A stretch of 64,000 nucleotides of DNA from Xestospongia bergquistia. Lineage: Eukaryota > Porifera > Demospongiae > Haplosclerida > Petrosiidae. The position numbers and the translations under genes were made by a program. Position 1 is the first letter of the stretch; each line of letters opens with the position of its first letter. Shown here in pieces: positions 61,916 through 64,000 of this stretch. The stretch lies in contig OZ014416.1 of assembly GCA_963965975.1 (NCBI GenBank), positions 744,001-808,000 on the forward strand, given 5' to 3'. The notes below the pieces were generated by a model, which was not told the origin of the DNA, did no database searches, and saw nothing but the letters and a program-made list of their open reading frames with translations.

Positions 61916-61938
61916 GGGGGTGGGGGGTGGGGTTTGGG
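61916..61938 (+). other. G-quadruplex-type G-run
   Basis: Four G tracts of 5, 6, 4 and 3 with loops T, T and TTT, isolated in AT-rich sequence downstream of SF3B4. Confidence 0.7.
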
Positions 61939-62342
61939 CCAGTAGAGTTACACATGTAACCTACTATGATGACACTATTTAAAATTTAAAATTTAAAATT
62001 AACAATTCAATTAACTAATTGACACTTTCTCAGTGCACGAAATATTTGACCAATCAAATAACACTTCACTGAACTGAGTGAGCACAGGAATGGAATATCT
62101 CATTAGATCCATGATTTTATGTTGAAGAATTAAGTACATGTATTTCAATTATATAGTTATTGTAGTACATGCATTTGGAATGATAGATGATGACCAATGA
62201 AATGCTTCAAATATTACACAACAAAGTAAAGATGATTCAAAGAGAATTATATTATAATAATCTAATTACTTGAGGAAGGAATTAACATAAGAAAGAGTCA
62301 TAATGTCTAATTAACTGTTATATTATATTTATTAGAAGGGGA

Positions 62343-63680
62343 CTACCTCTGTTCAAGAACTGATGTAGAATTAGATAACGAGATAAGAGGATAACGGTTG
62401 CTATCAGTAACATTCTGGGAATCACATGACTTTAGTTCCTTGTTGAATGGATACACAACAAATGTAATGAGATTATACAATGAACTCACTTTTGTGAATT
62501 TCTCCAAAACAATTTCTTTAATGTCTCTTGGCCAGAGAGGACCTTGTACAGATCCATCACGTCTTATGAACATCTATGGATGTATGAATGGATAGATAGA
62601 TGGATGGATGAAAAACAACTTGATAGATAGATAAATAGATTTTAAATCCATGTCATTATAATATGTACTACTTACCTTGTCTTCTCTGTCAACGTAAATC
62701 TCATTATCGGCACCAGATCTTATATGTAGTTCTAAGACAAACTTGTCGTGTTCATTTGTAGGTACAAAGTGGATTCTATACAATGACAATACAAGGTCAA
62801 AGTTCAAATTATTATTGACTTTGTTGTCATTGTTAAGTGGATGTTTTTGTTTAATAAGTTAATAAATGTACATTAATTATTGTGTATACTAACTATTAAC
62901 AATAATAATACCAATTAAATACGAATAATAATCATAAAAGAATGGGTGTGGCTCAAAAATTGTAAAATATTTAGCACCTGCTAAATTCGAGCTGTTTAAA
63001 TCATCAAAATAACTTGATACTATTAATAGTCTAGTCCTGAAATATGACATTCACAGGTGCCATTAATATTTAGAAGTGGGGTTACTACTGTACTGATATT
63101 ATCTCTTACTCGTAGAACTCTTCCGATACCGAAGGTTTGAAGGCCTTAAATTCTTGCTTAATAGTTCTCTTTATTGAATTCTGGACGTGGTCTGGTGCAC
63201 GTATTCCCACTACAGACCCTAGGGGAAATAGTATATTGTTCTATTTTTAGAAGTTAGATGATGTAATTGTTGTTACTATAACTGACCATTGTCCATCACT
63301 CCCAATAGAAGTGTCCCACCACCAGAGTTCAAGAAAGCTGATCCATACTTTCTGACATGCTAAATACAGAAAGCACATTTGCATGCACTTAATTAGTTTT
63401 ATAACAATTAATTACCAAGTCTAAATTTTTGATTGCATAACCACCTGTCTTGTATTCAATGTGACGTGTCTCCGTTGACGACAGAACTGAACCAACAATG
63501 TACTTATAACTAAATGAGAATATATATCACATGACTCATCACATGATAGATCATATCTCATGAATGTAGAAGCTAATAATGTCATGTGACTTACTTATTT
63601 CTGGCCAAAGTGGGAGAGAAGGTAACTTGAGGGGTCAGAGTATAAACTAAAGACTCATCATGAGATGGCTTGGTAGCCAT
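62343..63680 (-). CDS. Schlafen-like AlbA_2 domain protein (SLFNL1-like)
   Basis: The start at 63680 encodes MATKPSHDE. Exons at about 63598-63680, 63413-63511, 63287-63359, 63114-63220, about 62676-62777 and the last exon join in phase. The AlbA_2/Schlafen core reads RHIEYKTGGYAI, KYGSAFLNSGGGTLLLGVMD, VVGIRAPDHV, then FIRRDGSVQGPLWPRDIKEI, which matches SLFNL1 closely (RRDGS.QGPL). Such domains bind nucleic acid, and some Schlafens cut tRNA. Here only the stand-alone domain is present, with no helicase. The end is uncertain: a strong donor (GTGAGT) follows EKFTK, so either the frame runs to the stop at 62343 or another short exon is used. Confidence 0.85.
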
Positions 63681-64000
63681 AACTACCACATTAATTAGTG
63701 GTTATGAATATTTAATTAGAACATCACAACTACAATTTATCTTAATTTTAAAATAACAATAAAAGATTTATTTTGTGTCCAAATGCAAACTTCTAAATTC
63801 AAAGAAAATTATCAAAAACTAATTTTAATATAATAATATCAATAATTTTAGAATGAATGGATAGGAAAGATTTAAAAAACTAGGAGTGCAAACTTTGCAC
63901 ATAAAAGAAATGATTTTAAATTTCTTGAAAGAAGAAAAGCTATAGATAAAAAGTACTCAAAGGTAATCACATAAATCGTTACGAAAAAGATCACAGGGTC
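63681..64000. other. 5' flank of the Schlafen-like gene
   Basis: Very AT-rich; no exon or known signal recognised up to the window edge. Confidence 0.6.

Larger units (their letters stand above)
61737..62342. other. Convergent intergenic region
   Basis: Between the SF3B4 stop and the Schlafen-like stop. It holds AATAAA at 61836, a G-run at 61916-61938 and a short TAAAATT repeat at about 61979-62000. No gene was recognised. Confidence 0.6.

Overview
This window is animal nuclear DNA. It is AT-rich, its genes carry many introns of roughly 50 to 300 bases with GT/AG ends, and intergenic gaps are often only 100 to 600 bases. The mix of a large Eph-type ectodomain family, Calx-beta and multi-Ig secreted proteins, and very compact genes points to a sponge, most likely a demosponge similar to Amphimedon. 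That assignment is an inference from gene content and was not searched.

Left flank (1-3255): a Y-box RNA-binding protein gene on the minus strand, divergent from a single-exon gene whose protein carries a PD-(D/E)xK-type nuclease motif.

Receptor region (about 3.8-38.4 kb): a 21-exon plus-strand gene (4161-13620) encodes a 2166-residue secreted protein with LDLa, vWA, Ig and mucin-like segments. It converges on a minus-strand tandem array of Eph-type receptor ectodomain genes. Six members are intact after splicing (768, 705, 611, 700, 611 and 700 residues). Each has a signal peptide, ephrin-receptor ligand-binding domain, sushi-like and EGF-like Cys-rich region, FN3 domain(s) and one membrane helix, then a short tail. 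None has a kinase or SAM domain. Two architectures alternate in the right half and three kinds of tail exist. At least four broken members are mixed in, one split by a hAT transposon remnant. A 2.65 kb cassette holding the 3' end of the Ig gene and the facing 3' end of a receptor gene is duplicated, and an inverted Ig fragment sits inside another receptor copy. This shuffling receptor array is the most unusual content of the window.

Right half (38.6-64 kb): mostly conserved housekeeping genes. In order: a Spen-type RRM/SPOC protein (minus), two tandem SLC25A11-type mitochondrial carriers (minus), a small secreted Calx-beta protein (minus), an NCL-like sodium/calcium exchanger (minus), the splicing factor SF3B4 (plus, divergent from the exchanger) and a Schlafen-like AlbA_2 protein (minus). 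No rRNA, tRNA or CRISPR was recognised.

Coordinates for split genes run from the start codon to the stop codon. Exon boundaries are given where splice sites and reading phase could be checked by hand.
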